This document shows, in pieces, positions 16,218-24,339 of a DNA stretch of 64,000 nucleotides. The notes under the pieces are model-generated. The model did no database searches, was not told the origin of the DNA, and saw nothing but the letters and a program-made list of their open reading frames with translations. Every line of letters starts with the position of its first letter. The first letter of the stretch is position 1. Location of the stretch: assembly GCA_022842165.1 (NCBI GenBank), contig JALHQC010000005.1, forward strand, positions 62,001 to 126,000. Reading direction: 5' to 3'. The translations under genes and the position numbers were made by a program. Source of the stretch: a bacterium (GTDB lineage Bacteria; Pseudomonadota; Alphaproteobacteria; Rhizobiales; Aestuariivirgaceae).

Positions 16218-17390
16218 ATGGAATTAGCAGTCAGATCGGTCGATCATCTGTTGTCGGGCCGCGAGCTTGCAGCTGGCGAGACCCATGAGATCGCGCCCAA
16301 CTTGCTGTTTCGGCCGCAGGGCCGGATACGGTTCATGCCGGATGCGCGTAATGTGTTTGGCAAGGGTGGTCTAAATGACAAGGCGCGCGCCTTTCTGGCG
16401 GCCCCTCACCCGCCAGACCCCGACCTTCCAACCGGTGTCTTCGAACTTCGGGATGTGGTCTTGGCACCTCCCGTCGGCCTGATCCTCGATTTGAATAACC
16501 GCACCTGCTGGACCGGCAGCATGCTCGGCTGGAGCGAGCGGGAATTGCGGAAATTCGAAAAGCCTTTGGGCCTCACCATCGTCGACGGCACCGTGCTGCT
16601 CGATGCGGCGGCGGCCAGCCGGATGACGGAACTCGATGCAGCGGTCCTGAATCTGGCGCCCCATTACGACAATTACGGCCACTGGATTCTGGAGTTCCTG
16701 ACCCGCATCGACATGGCTGTGGCATTCGGCCATGGCGATCTGCCGTTCTTCTGCCAATCGGGGCAGTCGTGGAGCGAAGTGATGGCGCACACTATCGCAC
16801 CAGTGAAATTCCTGTCGCCAAGATCGGTCAGCTCGGGCTTCGTGCGCGTCAGGCGGTTGATCGTGCCCAGCATCGCCCGGATCCTGAATAGCGGCGACGA
16901 CGCAGCCCTTCGGGCCACCTGGATGAAGCTGAGTGAGGGTCTGGCGAAGTCAGCTTCCGATTCTGCAAGGCCCCGGTCGCGAAAGATTGCCATCTCCCGG
17001 CGCGATTGGACGAACTCGATAAACCTTCGCCGGCTCGTTAATGCGGACCGCATCGAGGGGTTGCTGGAGAAGAACGGTTTCGAAGTCGTCGCACCCCATA
17101 AGCTACCGCTGGCCGAGCAGCGGGATATCTTCCACCACGCCGATGTCGTGGTTGGCGAAGATGGATCGGCCATGCACAATACGATCTTCTGCCGGCCGGG
17201 TACCCGCATCGGCCTGACGTCGATGGATCGGATCAACTACCTTCATCTGCTGACGGCGAAGGTCTTCGACCATCGCGTGACCTTCATCGAGACCGAGCCT
17301 GTCGAGAACCATGCCGCCAGCAAGCTCCTGAGGCTGCGGCGTTTGAGCCGCCGAGAACTTAATTTTGCCCTGTCGGAACTGCTGCAGTAG
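16218..17390 (+). CDS. Glycosyltransferase family 61 (DUF563) protein
   Basis: A 390-aa cytoplasmic protein. Residues around 150-165 (APHYDNYGHWILEFLTR) and the C-terminal VVGEDGSAMHNTIFCRPG are typical of GT61 enzymes, which build capsular, exopolysaccharide or LPS glycans. It lies in a segment that interrupts a duplicated small gene, between 16155 and 17802, with relic fragments behind it, so it probably came with a recombination event. No glycan neighbours are present, and the acceptor is unknown. Confidence 0.8.
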   Translation: MELAVRSVDHLLSGRELAAGETHEIAPNLLFRPQGRIRFMPDARNVFGKGGLNDKARAFLAAPHPPDPDLPTGVFELRDVVLAPPVGLILDLNNRTCWTGSMLGWSERELRKFEKPLGLTIVDGTVLLDAAAASRMTELDAAVLNLAPHYDNYGHWILEFLTRIDMAVAFGHGDLPFFCQSGQSWSEVMAHTIAPVKFLSPRSVSSGFVRVRRLIVPSIARILNSGDDAALRATWMKLSEGLAKSASDSARPRSRKIAISRRDWTNSINLRRLVNADRIEGLLEKNGFEVVAPHKLPLAEQRDIFHHADVVVGEDGSAMHNTIFCRPGTRIGLTSMDRINYLHLLTAKVFDHRVTFIETEPVENHAASKLLRLRRLSRRELNFALSELLQ

Positions 17391-17503
17391 GAGGCCGCGA
17401 TCTCACCCCCGATGATTATGTTGTTGATTTCCCCGCCGAACTTAACCGGGTTGCCATCCTTAAAGATACGGACGGCACATATACGAGAACGCCTTCAACG
17501 CCA
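17391..17503 (-). pseudogene. Short coding-like relic, minus strand
   Basis: Read on the minus strand, about 27 codons (17391-17475) give a protein-like segment with KDGNPVKFGGEINNIIIGGE. No start or continuation is visible. The family is not recognised; it is probably a fragment left by recombination behind the GT61 gene. Confidence 0.2.
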
Positions 17504-17670
17504 TTGAAAAGTCCCTTCGCGTGGAAGAGGGCATTGCCACAGGCAGGTAGTGTAGCGCTGAGCGTTATGGCTCTAGCGCCTGCTGCTGAGGCAAAGACCA
17601 GCTACAGTGTTCATCTCGGTGTCCCCTTCTATGGGCATTAGGTCGAAACAGACTGGGACTATTACGACGG
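17504..17670 (+). pseudogene. Decayed secreted-protein fragment
   Basis: One frame shows a signal-peptide-like stretch (ALSVMALAPAAEA), then KTSYSVHLGVPFYGH, an in-frame stop, and a short YYDGYPT tail before another stop. The order and composition fit a small exported protein that has lost its reading frame. It runs directly into a fragment of the ABC permease. Confidence 0.4.
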
Positions 17671-17802
17671 CTACCCGACCTAAATTGAAGCGCGCGATTT
17701 GCTGGTTTCGCTTGGCAAGCCGATAGCGGACCTGGTGGAGCCGAAGTTATTGGCGCTCAAGTTGCTGCGCGGCTTCATCGAGCATTTCGAGATCATTGGC
17801 GG
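17671..17802 (+). pseudogene. Duplicated fragment of the ABC-2 permease gene
   Basis: Matches 9710-9841 of the second ABC-2 permease base by base without indels. It encodes IEARDLLVSLGKPIADLVEP and the GFIEH region, with a few substitutions and a stop at its start. It ends exactly where the 331-bp duplication copy 2 begins. It is a recombination scar. Confidence 0.85.
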
Positions 17803-17857
17803 CCTGAAATGGAACTTCCGCATTAGTGAGGGCACCTTACGCAAATGCGGCGCCGCA

Positions 17858-17873
17858 CTTACAAAGATGTAAG
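17858..17873. promoter_or_regulatory. CTTACA-AAGA-TGTAAG palindrome, copy 2
   Basis: Identical to the element at 15880, about 100 bp upstream of the intact secreted-protein gene. Candidate response regulator site. Confidence 0.4.
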
Positions 17874-17945
17874 CTTGCATTCAAAGCCCTGTAAGGCGCG
17901 ATTTGGCAAAACCCATGACACTGGAGGCAGGCCAATTGCCACGAG

Positions 17946-17965
17946 ACCTCCTGAATTCTGGAGGT
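17946..17965 (+). promoter_or_regulatory. Hairpin masking the Shine-Dalgarno, copy 2
   Basis: ACCTCC (17946-17951) pairs with GGAGGT (17960-17965), the Shine-Dalgarno of the gene at 17971. The 6-bp stem has an 8-nt loop. It may limit translation until the hairpin melts or is displaced. Confidence 0.4.
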
Positions 17966-17970
17966 ATCCC

Positions 17971-18234
17971 ATGAAGAAGTTCCTGCTCGTGTCGTCGATG
18001 ATTGCTATTGCCACGGTTGGCGGTTTCAGCTCGCTCGCCAACGCGGCTGCTGCTGTTCCTTGCGAAGATGTCCTTGCCACCCTCAATGATGCCCTGGCCA
18101 AGGCCAAGCTGAGTGAAGCCGACGCAAAAGCCGTGGCTGACCTCAAGGCCAAGGGCGAAGAGCGCTGCACAGCCGAAGATGACCGCCGTGCTGACGGCTT
18201 CTTCAATGATGCTCTTGCCATCGTGACCAAATAA
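17971..18234 (+). CDS. Small secreted protein with two cysteines, unknown function
   Basis: An 87-aa protein: signal peptide MKKFLLVSSMIAIATV to ANAA, then a short helical, charged mature part of about 60 residues with Cys in VPCEDVL and ERCTAEDD that could form one disulfide. The ATG follows GGAGG by 7 nt; the in-frame extension to 17845 is untranslated leader. It precedes the COG4705 membrane protein, cytochrome b561 and PAP2 genes. A truncated duplicate is at 15993. Family not recognised. Confidence 0.75.
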   Translation: MKKFLLVSSMIAIATVGGFSSLANAAAAVPCEDVLATLNDALAKAKLSEADAKAVADLKAKGEERCTAEDDRRADGFFNDALAIVTK

Positions 18235-18275
18235 TCATCATCCGGCCGTCACCTGAAAGTTCGAGGAGAAGCGTC

Positions 18276-19067
18276 ATGCCAGAACTGGCAACCCAAACCC
18301 CTGCAAATATCTACAATCGCGTGCCAAAGGTCACCGTTGATTTCTGGCTGATCAAGCTCATGGCGGTCACCATGGGCGAGACGGCTGCCGACTATCTGGC
18401 CGTAAGCCTGGGCCTCGGCCTCACGGCGACGGCAGCACTGATGAGCGCCGTGCTGGCCGTCGCACTGTTTTTCCAGTTCGCGCAGAAGAAATATATTCCC
18501 CCCTACTATTGGGCGGCCGTTGTCCTGATCAGCGTCGTCGGCACCTTGATCACCGACTGCCTCATCGACATCTTCGGCGTACCCCTGACAACGACGACAA
18601 TCACATTCACCCTTGCCTTGGCGGCGACGTTCGCTGCCTGGTATGCATCTGAGAAGACCTTGTCGATCCACACGATCTTCACCACGCGGCGCGAGGCCTT
18701 CTATTGGCTCGCCATTCTCTTCACATTCGCGCTGGGCACCGCCGCTGGCGACCTTGTGGCCGAGCAATACGAGCTTGGCTATCTGACAACCGGCCTGCTG
18801 TTCTGCGCCATCATCGCCTCGTTCTACATCGGCTATGCCGTCTTCAAGCTCAACGCCATCTTGATGTTCTGGCTGGCCTATATTTTCACCAGGCCACTCG
18901 GCGCGTCCTTTGGCGATCTCCTGTCTCAGCCAACGGAATACGGCGGCTTGGGTTATGGCACGGTTATCACCAGTGCCATGTTCCTCTCGGCCATTGTGGC
19001 AATCGTCATCTACATGTCGGTCACCCATGACGGTGATGAAAAACTCGTCACTGGTTCAGCGGCCTGA
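18276..19067 (+). CDS. COG4705-type repeat membrane protein
   Basis: A 263-aa polytopic protein. It begins with the typical NRVPKVTVDFWLIKLMAVTM, then GETAADYL. Four related units can be seen, each with an aromatic-W-x-x segment, T or G-T and a G-D/T-D-x-L end: near residues 24-45, 78-100, 147-170 and 197-220. This suggests a fourfold internal repeat, each unit with two helices. No function is established for the family to my knowledge. It is followed by cytochrome b561 and PAP2 on the same strand. Confidence 0.8.
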   Translation: MPELATQTPANIYNRVPKVTVDFWLIKLMAVTMGETAADYLAVSLGLGLTATAALMSAVLAVALFFQFAQKKYIPPYYWAAVVLISVVGTLITDCLIDIFGVPLTTTTITFTLALAATFAAWYASEKTLSIHTIFTTRREAFYWLAILFTFALGTAAGDLVAEQYELGYLTTGLLFCAIIASFYIGYAVFKLNAILMFWLAYIFTRPLGASFGDLLSQPTEYGGLGYGTVITSAMFLSAIVAIVIYMSVTHDGDEKLVTGSAA

Positions 19068-19136
19068 AAATAGAACTGCGGAGGCGGGACTGCGTTGGCC
19101 CTGCCTCTTCGCCTCAAATGTATATTGGAAATAATC

Positions 19137-19661
19137 ATGACCACCCTTGATGCTACCTTTACCAGCGATGCCAAGCCGGCTGGATACTCCCTTCTGCAGA
19201 TTTCCCTGCACTGGATCATCGCCGCCTTGGTCATATTTCAACTGTTCTTCGGTGAAAGCATGACGCACGCCGTTGATGCCGTTGCCGAAGGCACCGTTCT
19301 GGCAGCGTCTGATGCGTGGCTGGCCTGGTTTCACTACTGGTTCGGCATCGCAATTCTGGCGCTTGTGGCCTTAAGGCTTGCCGTGCGTCTGACGCGCGGC
19401 AAGCCTCCGGCCCATTCCGAACAACCCTATTGGACAGACATGATGGCACGGCTAGCGCACGGATTGTTCTACGTGCTTCTGGTGGCCGTCCCCGTCACCG
19501 GTCTCCTGGGTTATTACGTCGAGGGCCCCTTTGGCGACATTCACGCCTGGGCCAAACCGGTGTTCATCGGTCTCATCGCTGTGCATGCCGCTGCAGCGCT
19601 TTATCACCAGTTCATGAAGAAGGACGGCACACTCATCCGCATGTTGCGTCCCACCGCATGA
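19137..19661 (+). CDS. Cytochrome b561 family protein
   Basis: A 174-aa inner-membrane di-heme cytochrome b561 with four helices. Conserved His occur in SLLQISLHW, WFHYWFG, LAHGLFY and VHAAAALYHQF. Such proteins move electrons between quinol and periplasmic or oxidant acceptors. The start at MTTLDATF (19137) is preferred to an upstream ATG at 19095. It overlaps the PAP2 gene by ATGA. Confidence 0.88.
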   Translation: MTTLDATFTSDAKPAGYSLLQISLHWIIAALVIFQLFFGESMTHAVDAVAEGTVLAASDAWLAWFHYWFGIAILALVALRLAVRLTRGKPPAHSEQPYWTDMMARLAHGLFYVLLVAVPVTGLLGYYVEGPFGDIHAWAKPVFIGLIAVHAAAALYHQFMKKDGTLIRMLRPTA

Positions 19662-20227
19662 CCAGCGAACTGCCTTTGTTCTGGTTCATTGATGCCTGGC
19701 TCACTTATTCCGTCAACAGCTTCGCAGGGCATGTCGCGTTGGCGGATAGTTTGATGAGACTGGTATCGCTGACTGGCGTTCCGGTTATGGTCGTAACGGT
19801 AGCAGGACAATGGTGGTCAAAGTCCGGCCGCTATCAGACGCGCCACGTGCTGGTAACAGCTGGGCTGTCATTCCTGCTCGGACTGGCACTTAATCAGGCG
19901 CTATTGCAATTTGTGCAAAGAGTGCGGCCCTACGACGACGGTGTGACGCGGTTGCTTGTTGAGGCTAGTCTTGACCCTTCATTTCCATCCGATCATGCCA
20001 CTGCCGCTTTCGCCGTTGCCTTGACAATGATAGTCTTCCACCATCGCGGCAAATGGCTCTATCTCTTAGGCGCAATCCTGATTTCGATCTCGCGCGTCTA
20101 TTTGGGCATGCACTACGTCTCCGACGTCGCGGGGGGTGCCATTACAGGGATTGTGGCCGTCGGATTGGTCCGGCAATTTTATCAGAGGAGCTCCCGCGCC
20201 GACCGCTTCCTCACCGGGATCCTGTAG
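19658..20227 (+). CDS. PAP2 superfamily phosphatase
   Basis: A 189-aa membrane phosphatase with VQRVRPYDD (motif 1), FPSDHATAA (motif 2, Asp replacing the common Gly) and SRVYLGMHYVSDVAGG (motif 3). Likely substrates are undecaprenyl or other lipid pyrophosphates. The ATG overlaps the cytochrome b561 stop. A long frame-shifted upstream extension (from 19316) is a shadow of cytochrome b561. Confidence 0.88.
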   Translation: MTSELPLFWFIDAWLTYSVNSFAGHVALADSLMRLVSLTGVPVMVVTVAGQWWSKSGRYQTRHVLVTAGLSFLLGLALNQALLQFVQRVRPYDDGVTRLLVEASLDPSFPSDHATAAFAVALTMIVFHHRGKWLYLLGAILISISRVYLGMHYVSDVAGGAITGIVAVGLVRQFYQRSSRADRFLTGIL

Positions 20228-20368
20228 AGGAGGCGGTGAGCAATCGCACAGACGGGCAGTCGACTCTGTCGCAGGAGATCGCCTTTCTGAATGGCAACAC
20301 AAATTGATTTGCACTACTGCTGGTGGTCGATAGACTCGTTTGCGCCATTGATATTCGAGGAAGCGTCC

Positions 20369-20851
20369 ATGACAGAGACAAAATTCGCCCAGCCCATTCT
20401 TTCGCGCCGTAGCCTCGTATTGGCAGGCGGGGCACTGCTGTTCTTGTCAGGACGCATGAGCCTTTCCGCTGCAGCGGCGCTTCCAGCTGTTGAAGCCTTT
20501 CGCAACCCTGGCTGTGGCTGCTGTGAAATCTGGGCCGCACATATGCGGCGGGCCGGATTCTCCGTCACCATGTTGGATGATCCTGAACTAGCGTCGCGCC
20601 GCACAGGACTGGGTGTGCCGGAGGAAATTTCCGGATGCCACACGGCTGTCGTTGGAGATTACGTGATCGAGGGCCACGTGCCGCCGGAGGATATCCTCTC
20701 CTTCCTCGCAGCGAAGCCGGATGCGCGCGGCCTAGCTGTGCCGGGCATGCCGATGGGCTCGCCGGGGATGGAGATGGGTGGGACAGCCGACCCCTACGAC
20801 GTGTTGATCTTCACGACAGATGGCGCATCGAAAGTCTATGCAAGTCACTAA
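20369..20851 (+). CDS. DUF411 metal-binding periplasmic protein
   Basis: A 160-aa protein with a Tat-like leader (LSRRSLVLAGGALLF) and the DUF411 core RNPGCGCCEIWAAHMRRAGF. CHTAV, the EGHVP motif, a Met-rich VPGMPMGSPGMEMG loop and a final YASH follow. DUF411 proteins accompany copper-resistance genes and probably bind copper through Cys and Met. The ATG has GAGGAAG upstream. A second copy is at 59455. Confidence 0.88.
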   Translation: MTETKFAQPILSRRSLVLAGGALLFLSGRMSLSAAAALPAVEAFRNPGCGCCEIWAAHMRRAGFSVTMLDDPELASRRTGLGVPEEISGCHTAVVGDYVIEGHVPPEDILSFLAAKPDARGLAVPGMPMGSPGMEMGGTADPYDVLIFTTDGASKVYASH

Positions 20852-21155
20852 CTGCCGCGCGCCGCTCATCGTTCTTGCTGCTGCAGGCTTATTTGGGATG
20901 TCAACGCCACTGGCCAAGCTGCTCATCGGTGACATCAGCTCGTGGCTGCTCGCCGGTCTGCTCTATCTCGGCTCGGGTAGCGGGTTGACGATACTATGCC
21001 TCTTGCGGAGATCTTCGGCAGGTGACTCGGGTGAAGCCAGCCTGACGCGTGCTGATTTGCCGTGGTTGGCCGGAACTGTGTTGTTCGGGGGAATGCTGGG
21101 GGCTCTGATCGCTTGGTTGTTTGTTGGAGGTGATTCAAGACAACTTGAGTCATGA
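20838..21155 (+). pseudogene. EamA/DMT transporter with internal deletion and frameshift
   Basis: The start (APLIVLAAAGLFGMSTPLAKLL) and first three helices are normal for a two-repeat EamA transporter of about 300 aa. After FGGMLG the sequence jumps to ALIAWLFV, which in relatives lies about 30 residues further on. It then loses frame and stops at 21155. The start overlaps the end of DUF411. Confidence 0.7.
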
Positions 21156-21172
21156 ACAATGGGTTGGCGCAA

Positions 21173-22480
21173 TCAAGATGCGCGCGGCCAACGGCGATGT
21201 AGATCGTCGATCACATATACGTGGACATGGTGTGGGCCACGCTCAGCCAAATGTGGATGGTCTGGGGTCAAATCCGGATGGTCGTGAGGCAGGTCAATTG
21301 CATCCTGTACAGGCCACAGCCGCAGGACGGCAACCAGCCCAAGCCCCCCGATCCCTGCCAGAACCAAAGCTGCGACACTCAGCCCAGCGCCCGCACCGAT
21401 CCAGCCCGCCAGCGGATATGTCACCAGCCAGCAGGCATGGGAGAGGGCAAACTGGGCGGCAAAGACCGCGGCACGGTCAGCCTCACGGGCTGAACGGTTG
21501 ATGATCCGTCCGATCGGAGTCTGCGTCAGGGAAAATCCAAAGCCGATTGCGGCCCAAAGCGCGATGAGCGAAGTTAAATCGCCCACAAGCGGCACAACTG
21601 CTACGCCCGCCACCATCAGCGCGGCGCCGCCAATCATCACGGGGCGGTCTTCCAGCCGTTCAAGCACGCGCGGGAGCAGGAATGCCGCCAGCATCGACCC
21701 CGCGCCGAAACCTGCGAATGCCAGTGCAACAGATTCTTCACCCAGACCCAATCTCGCTTGCACCAGCACTACTGTATTCACATAGACCATTGCGCCAGCC
21801 GCCGCGACCGCGGCCTCCATCACCATCAGCGCGCGCAGGCGGGGTGTGGCAATGTAGATGTGGATGCCCTTGGTCACATCGGCCCAGAAATGGCTGGCTT
21901 CTCCCCGTGCCCGATCTGGAAGACGCGCGGTGACAACGAGCAGGGCCGAGGCCACGAACCCTACGACTGTGCCCGCGAATAGCACCGGAAAGCTGACCAC
22001 CGTCAAAAGCAGGGCAGCGATCATGGGCGAGGCGAGCTGTTCCAGGTCTTCGGCCAGACGGAGCAGAGACAGGGCGTTGGTATATTCATCTTCATTTTTC
22101 AGAACGTCTGGGATTACTGCCTGAAACGCAGGGGTAAACCCGGCAGAAGCCGCCTGCAGCAAGAAGATCAGCACATAGACCTGCCAGACCTGATCAACGA
22201 AAGGCAGGCAGGCGATCACGCCTGCACGGATCAGATCCAGTGCGACGAGGAAGGCCCGGCGCGGCAGGCGCTCGGCCACGGCGGCCGCCAGCGGAGCAAG
22301 CGTGACATAGGCCACCATTTTGATTGCCAGAGCCATTCCAAGCACAGCGCCGGCATTATCTCCCGCCAACTGCCAGGCAAGGAGCCCCAGTGCGACCGTC
22401 GCAAGGCCCGTCCCGACCAGTGCCACGATCTGCGCGGCGAAAAGGTGGCGGAAGGTCGGGTTCTTCAGGGTTGCAAGCAT
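21173..22480 (-). CDS. MFS transporter with histidine-rich C-terminal tail
   Basis: A 435-aa protein with 12 predicted helices and an MFS layout of the enterobactin-exporter/DUF894 type (NPTFRHLFAAQIVALVGTGL at the start; RIINRSAREADRAAVFAAQF in the second half). The last 40 residues carry many His (LPHDHPDLTPDHPHL, GPHHVHVYVIDDLHRR), suggesting metal binding on the cytoplasmic side. The ATG at 22480 follows an in-frame TTG. In this metal-rich setting a metal or metallophore efflux role is plausible but unproven. Confidence 0.85.
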   Translation of the reverse strand: MLATLKNPTFRHLFAAQIVALVGTGLATVALGLLAWQLAGDNAGAVLGMALAIKMVAYVTLAPLAAAVAERLPRRAFLVALDLIRAGVIACLPFVDQVWQVYVLIFLLQAASAGFTPAFQAVIPDVLKNEDEYTNALSLLRLAEDLEQLASPMIAALLLTVVSFPVLFAGTVVGFVASALLVVTARLPDRARGEASHFWADVTKGIHIYIATPRLRALMVMEAAVAAAGAMVYVNTVVLVQARLGLGEESVALAFAGFGAGSMLAAFLLPRVLERLEDRPVMIGGAALMVAGVAVVPLVGDLTSLIALWAAIGFGFSLTQTPIGRIINRSAREADRAAVFAAQFALSHACWLVTYPLAGWIGAGAGLSVAALVLAGIGGLGLVAVLRLWPVQDAIDLPHDHPDLTPDHPHLAERGPHHVHVYVIDDLHRRWPRAS

Positions 22481-22581
22481 CAAGGTTGCCTTCAGCAGTG
22501 ATGGCCCGCCCGCTCCCTACGCGAAAACGGTGGCATAGTAACGACTGATGTTGACCTTATTGCATCTCAGGGTCCACCTGA

Positions 22582-23145
22582 TCAGAACTCCATGTCGCCA
22601 AAATCGGAACTGTCGCCTGCGCCTGCATCATCGACTTGAGGCTCCTCGGCAGCCGCTTCCGCCGCTTGAGCTTCGCTTCCGCCGCCGAACATGCCGCCAA
22701 GCGCATTGCCGAGCAGCACGCCGCCTGCAACGCCTAAGGCAGTCTGGGCGGCACCTGCAAGGAAGCCTCCGCCGCCACGCTGTGCCTGGGCGGCTGCCGG
22801 GATCGGCTGCAGCACCGTGGATCCGCCTGGACGCCCGATTTGCGGCACGGAGCTGGATCGGGCAGGGGGACGATTGTCACCAAACAGCCCACCGAAAAAT
22901 CCGCCGGACGGGCGCGGGCTCTCGGACGTCTCTAATTCGAGCTCTTCGATGCGTGCCTGGGCCGCTTCCAGCGCCTGCTGCTGTACAACAATGGTCTGCG
23001 CCATGTAGTAGGGCGCGCCCGGCTGGCGTGCGATGCGCTCGCGGATGAAGGCTTCGGATTCGGCATCCCGCGGCGCTGACTGTTTTTCCACCTCGGCGAG
23101 TTTCCCGAAGAGGCCTTCAATGGCCTGCTGGTCGTTCTTGTCCAT
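22582..23145 (-). CDS. DUF2076 domain protein
   Basis: A 187-aa protein covering the whole DUF2076 family: helical N-terminus MDKNDQQAIEGLFGKL with a coiled coil at about 50-70, a Gly/Pro linker, the hydrophobic GGGFLAGAAQTALGVAGG with LLGNALGGMFGG, and an acidic Ala-rich tail ending SSDFGDMEF. Function is unknown; these are often periplasmic ligand-binding or stress proteins. Confidence 0.85.
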   Translation of the reverse strand: MDKNDQQAIEGLFGKLAEVEKQSAPRDAESEAFIRERIARQPGAPYYMAQTIVVQQQALEAAQARIEELELETSESPRPSGGFFGGLFGDNRPPARSSSVPQIGRPGGSTVLQPIPAAAQAQRGGGGFLAGAAQTALGVAGGVLLGNALGGMFGGGSEAQAAEAAAEEPQVDDAGAGDSSDFGDMEF

Positions 23146-23183
23146 GATCCGATCCTACTTGTTGTCTGTTGACGCCGCTGCTG

Positions 23184-23262
23184 GCTATTCAATCCTGCCC
23201 GTGAAGTCGCGCAGCTACCAGAACATCGTGATGAAATTCAGGTAGAGCGAAAAGGATCCCAC
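23184..23262 (-). pseudogene. C-terminal relic of a Bax inhibitor-1/YccA family gene
   Basis: On the minus strand, about 25 codons read GSFSLYLNFITMFW, a stop, LRDFTGRIE and a stop. SLYLNFITMF followed by LLR is the hallmark C-terminus of bacterial Bax-inhibitor-1-like membrane proteins. The rest is missing, replaced by the end of the methyltransferase gene. Confidence 0.6.
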
Positions 23263-23271
23263 ACAGATCTT

Positions 23272-24159
23272 TTATTCCGGATTACTGGTTGATGCTCTCT
23301 GCATATGACTGGCCTGCGTGTCCTTCTTTCTACGATAGACGCAGTAGTGAATTGTTCGGACTGCATCCCAGAAAAGCGGCATCGGTTGTGTGGGGCATTG
23401 CTCAAACAAATCTGTTTCGGCCAGCAGCGGTTCGAACCATGTCAATGTGGCGGCGTTCGAACTTCCATAGATGACATAGCAATCATCTGCGCAGGACGAG
23501 AGGTGAGTTGCAAGATTTTGGATCACCTGGCCCATAACTTCGGGCCCAAACGGATTGTACAGGTAAACAACGAGCGGTCCGCGTGGATAGTCGAATAGCG
23601 AAGCATCCCGATGAACAACCGATGCGCCGCCAGGAAAATCCCGATTGATGGTGACCAGGTTTCTCTGGGCAATTTCCACCAATTCGAGGGCAAATTCGAC
23701 GCCTATCGCGCGGTAAAAGCCATAACCGCGGGACAAGAGCAAGGTACGGCCCTTGCCGCAACCAATGTCTACAAAAGTGTAATCTGAGAGTGGCCCGGGG
23801 AGATTCTTCAACATCCAGTCGAAGGACTTCGAGGACGTCGAAACGGCCTCAGTGCCATGGCTGGCATTTGGGCTTTCAATTGTCAGATATTCCAGCTGCA
23901 GTGATCCCGCAGTATCAACGCCCAGCGCTCGATCAAAGCGCTTGGAGGCATTCGCCGCGATAGAATGACGGATGTTCCGGCCGATAAAACTGATGCTGGC
24001 TTTCAGTCCCTGCTTTCGCACCCGGTTCACGATCTCCAGAACGCCGTGTTCCCTCAGAAGCAACAGAGCCCGCTTGAGACGAGAAGCGGAATGATCTTTG
24101 AAGCCTTCCTGATCAAGTATTGAACTGACGCCTCGGTCTTTCGCCTTTTCCAGTTCCAA
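23272..24159 (-). CDS. Class I SAM-dependent methyltransferase
   Basis: A 295-aa protein. The helical N-terminal region (residues 20-55, LKRALLLLREHGVLEIVNRV) is followed by a Rossmann fold with motif I FVDIGCGKGRTLLLS and GVEF, then a YLYNPFGPEVM segment. The start is set at TTG 24159, preceded by GGGGAGG; an in-frame ATG lies at 24264. The substrate is unknown. A short fragment resembling its N-terminal region is at 51377-51577. Confidence 0.75.
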   Translation of the reverse strand: MELEKAKDRGVSSILDQEGFKDHSASRLKRALLLLREHGVLEIVNRVRKQGLKASISFIGRNIRHSIAANASKRFDRALGVDTAGSLQLEYLTIESPNASHGTEAVSTSSKSFDWMLKNLPGPLSDYTFVDIGCGKGRTLLLSRGYGFYRAIGVEFALELVEIAQRNLVTINRDFPGGASVVHRDASLFDYPRGPLVVYLYNPFGPEVMGQVIQNLATHLSSCADDCYVIYGSSNAATLTWFEPLLAETDLFEQCPTQPMPLFWDAVRTIHYCVYRRKKDTQASHMQRASTSNPE

Positions 24160-24291
24160 AATCGGTGTCCTCCCCTCTGTTGCGACCGTTGATGATTGGT
24201 GACGCTCACTCGGACAATGCAGCGACTGCTGTCGAACAGATTGGCACGGGGTGAGGCGTTGCATTGGTTCAACTGGGCTAAACCCTGCGGA

Positions 24292-24319
24292 CTGCCTGCT
24301 GGTGTGTCCCAGCAGGCAG
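24292..24319 (-). terminator. Strong hairpin after the HupE/anchor-protein operon
   Basis: Perfect 11-bp stem (CTGCCTGCTGG / CCAGCAGGCAG), loop 6 nt, 20 bp after the stop of the minus-strand gene 24340-24990. No T-run follows on the minus strand. Confidence 0.6.
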
Positions 24320-24339
24320 CATCGAAGGTCTGGTTACAC

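Larger units (their letters stand above)
17803..18133. repeat. 331-bp direct duplication, copy 2
   Basis: Counterpart of 15825-16155. Here the downstream gene is intact, so this copy preserves the ancestral right side, while copy 1 preserves the left side (the divergent outer-membrane gene). Confidence 0.9.

Noticed and set aside
16156-17802. The inserted segment as a transposon
   Set aside because: No terminal inverted repeats, target-site duplication or transposase seen; the flanks are a gene duplication instead.
18249-19028. 259-aa minus-strand ORF opposite COG4705
   Set aside because: Highly charged antisense of a membrane protein.
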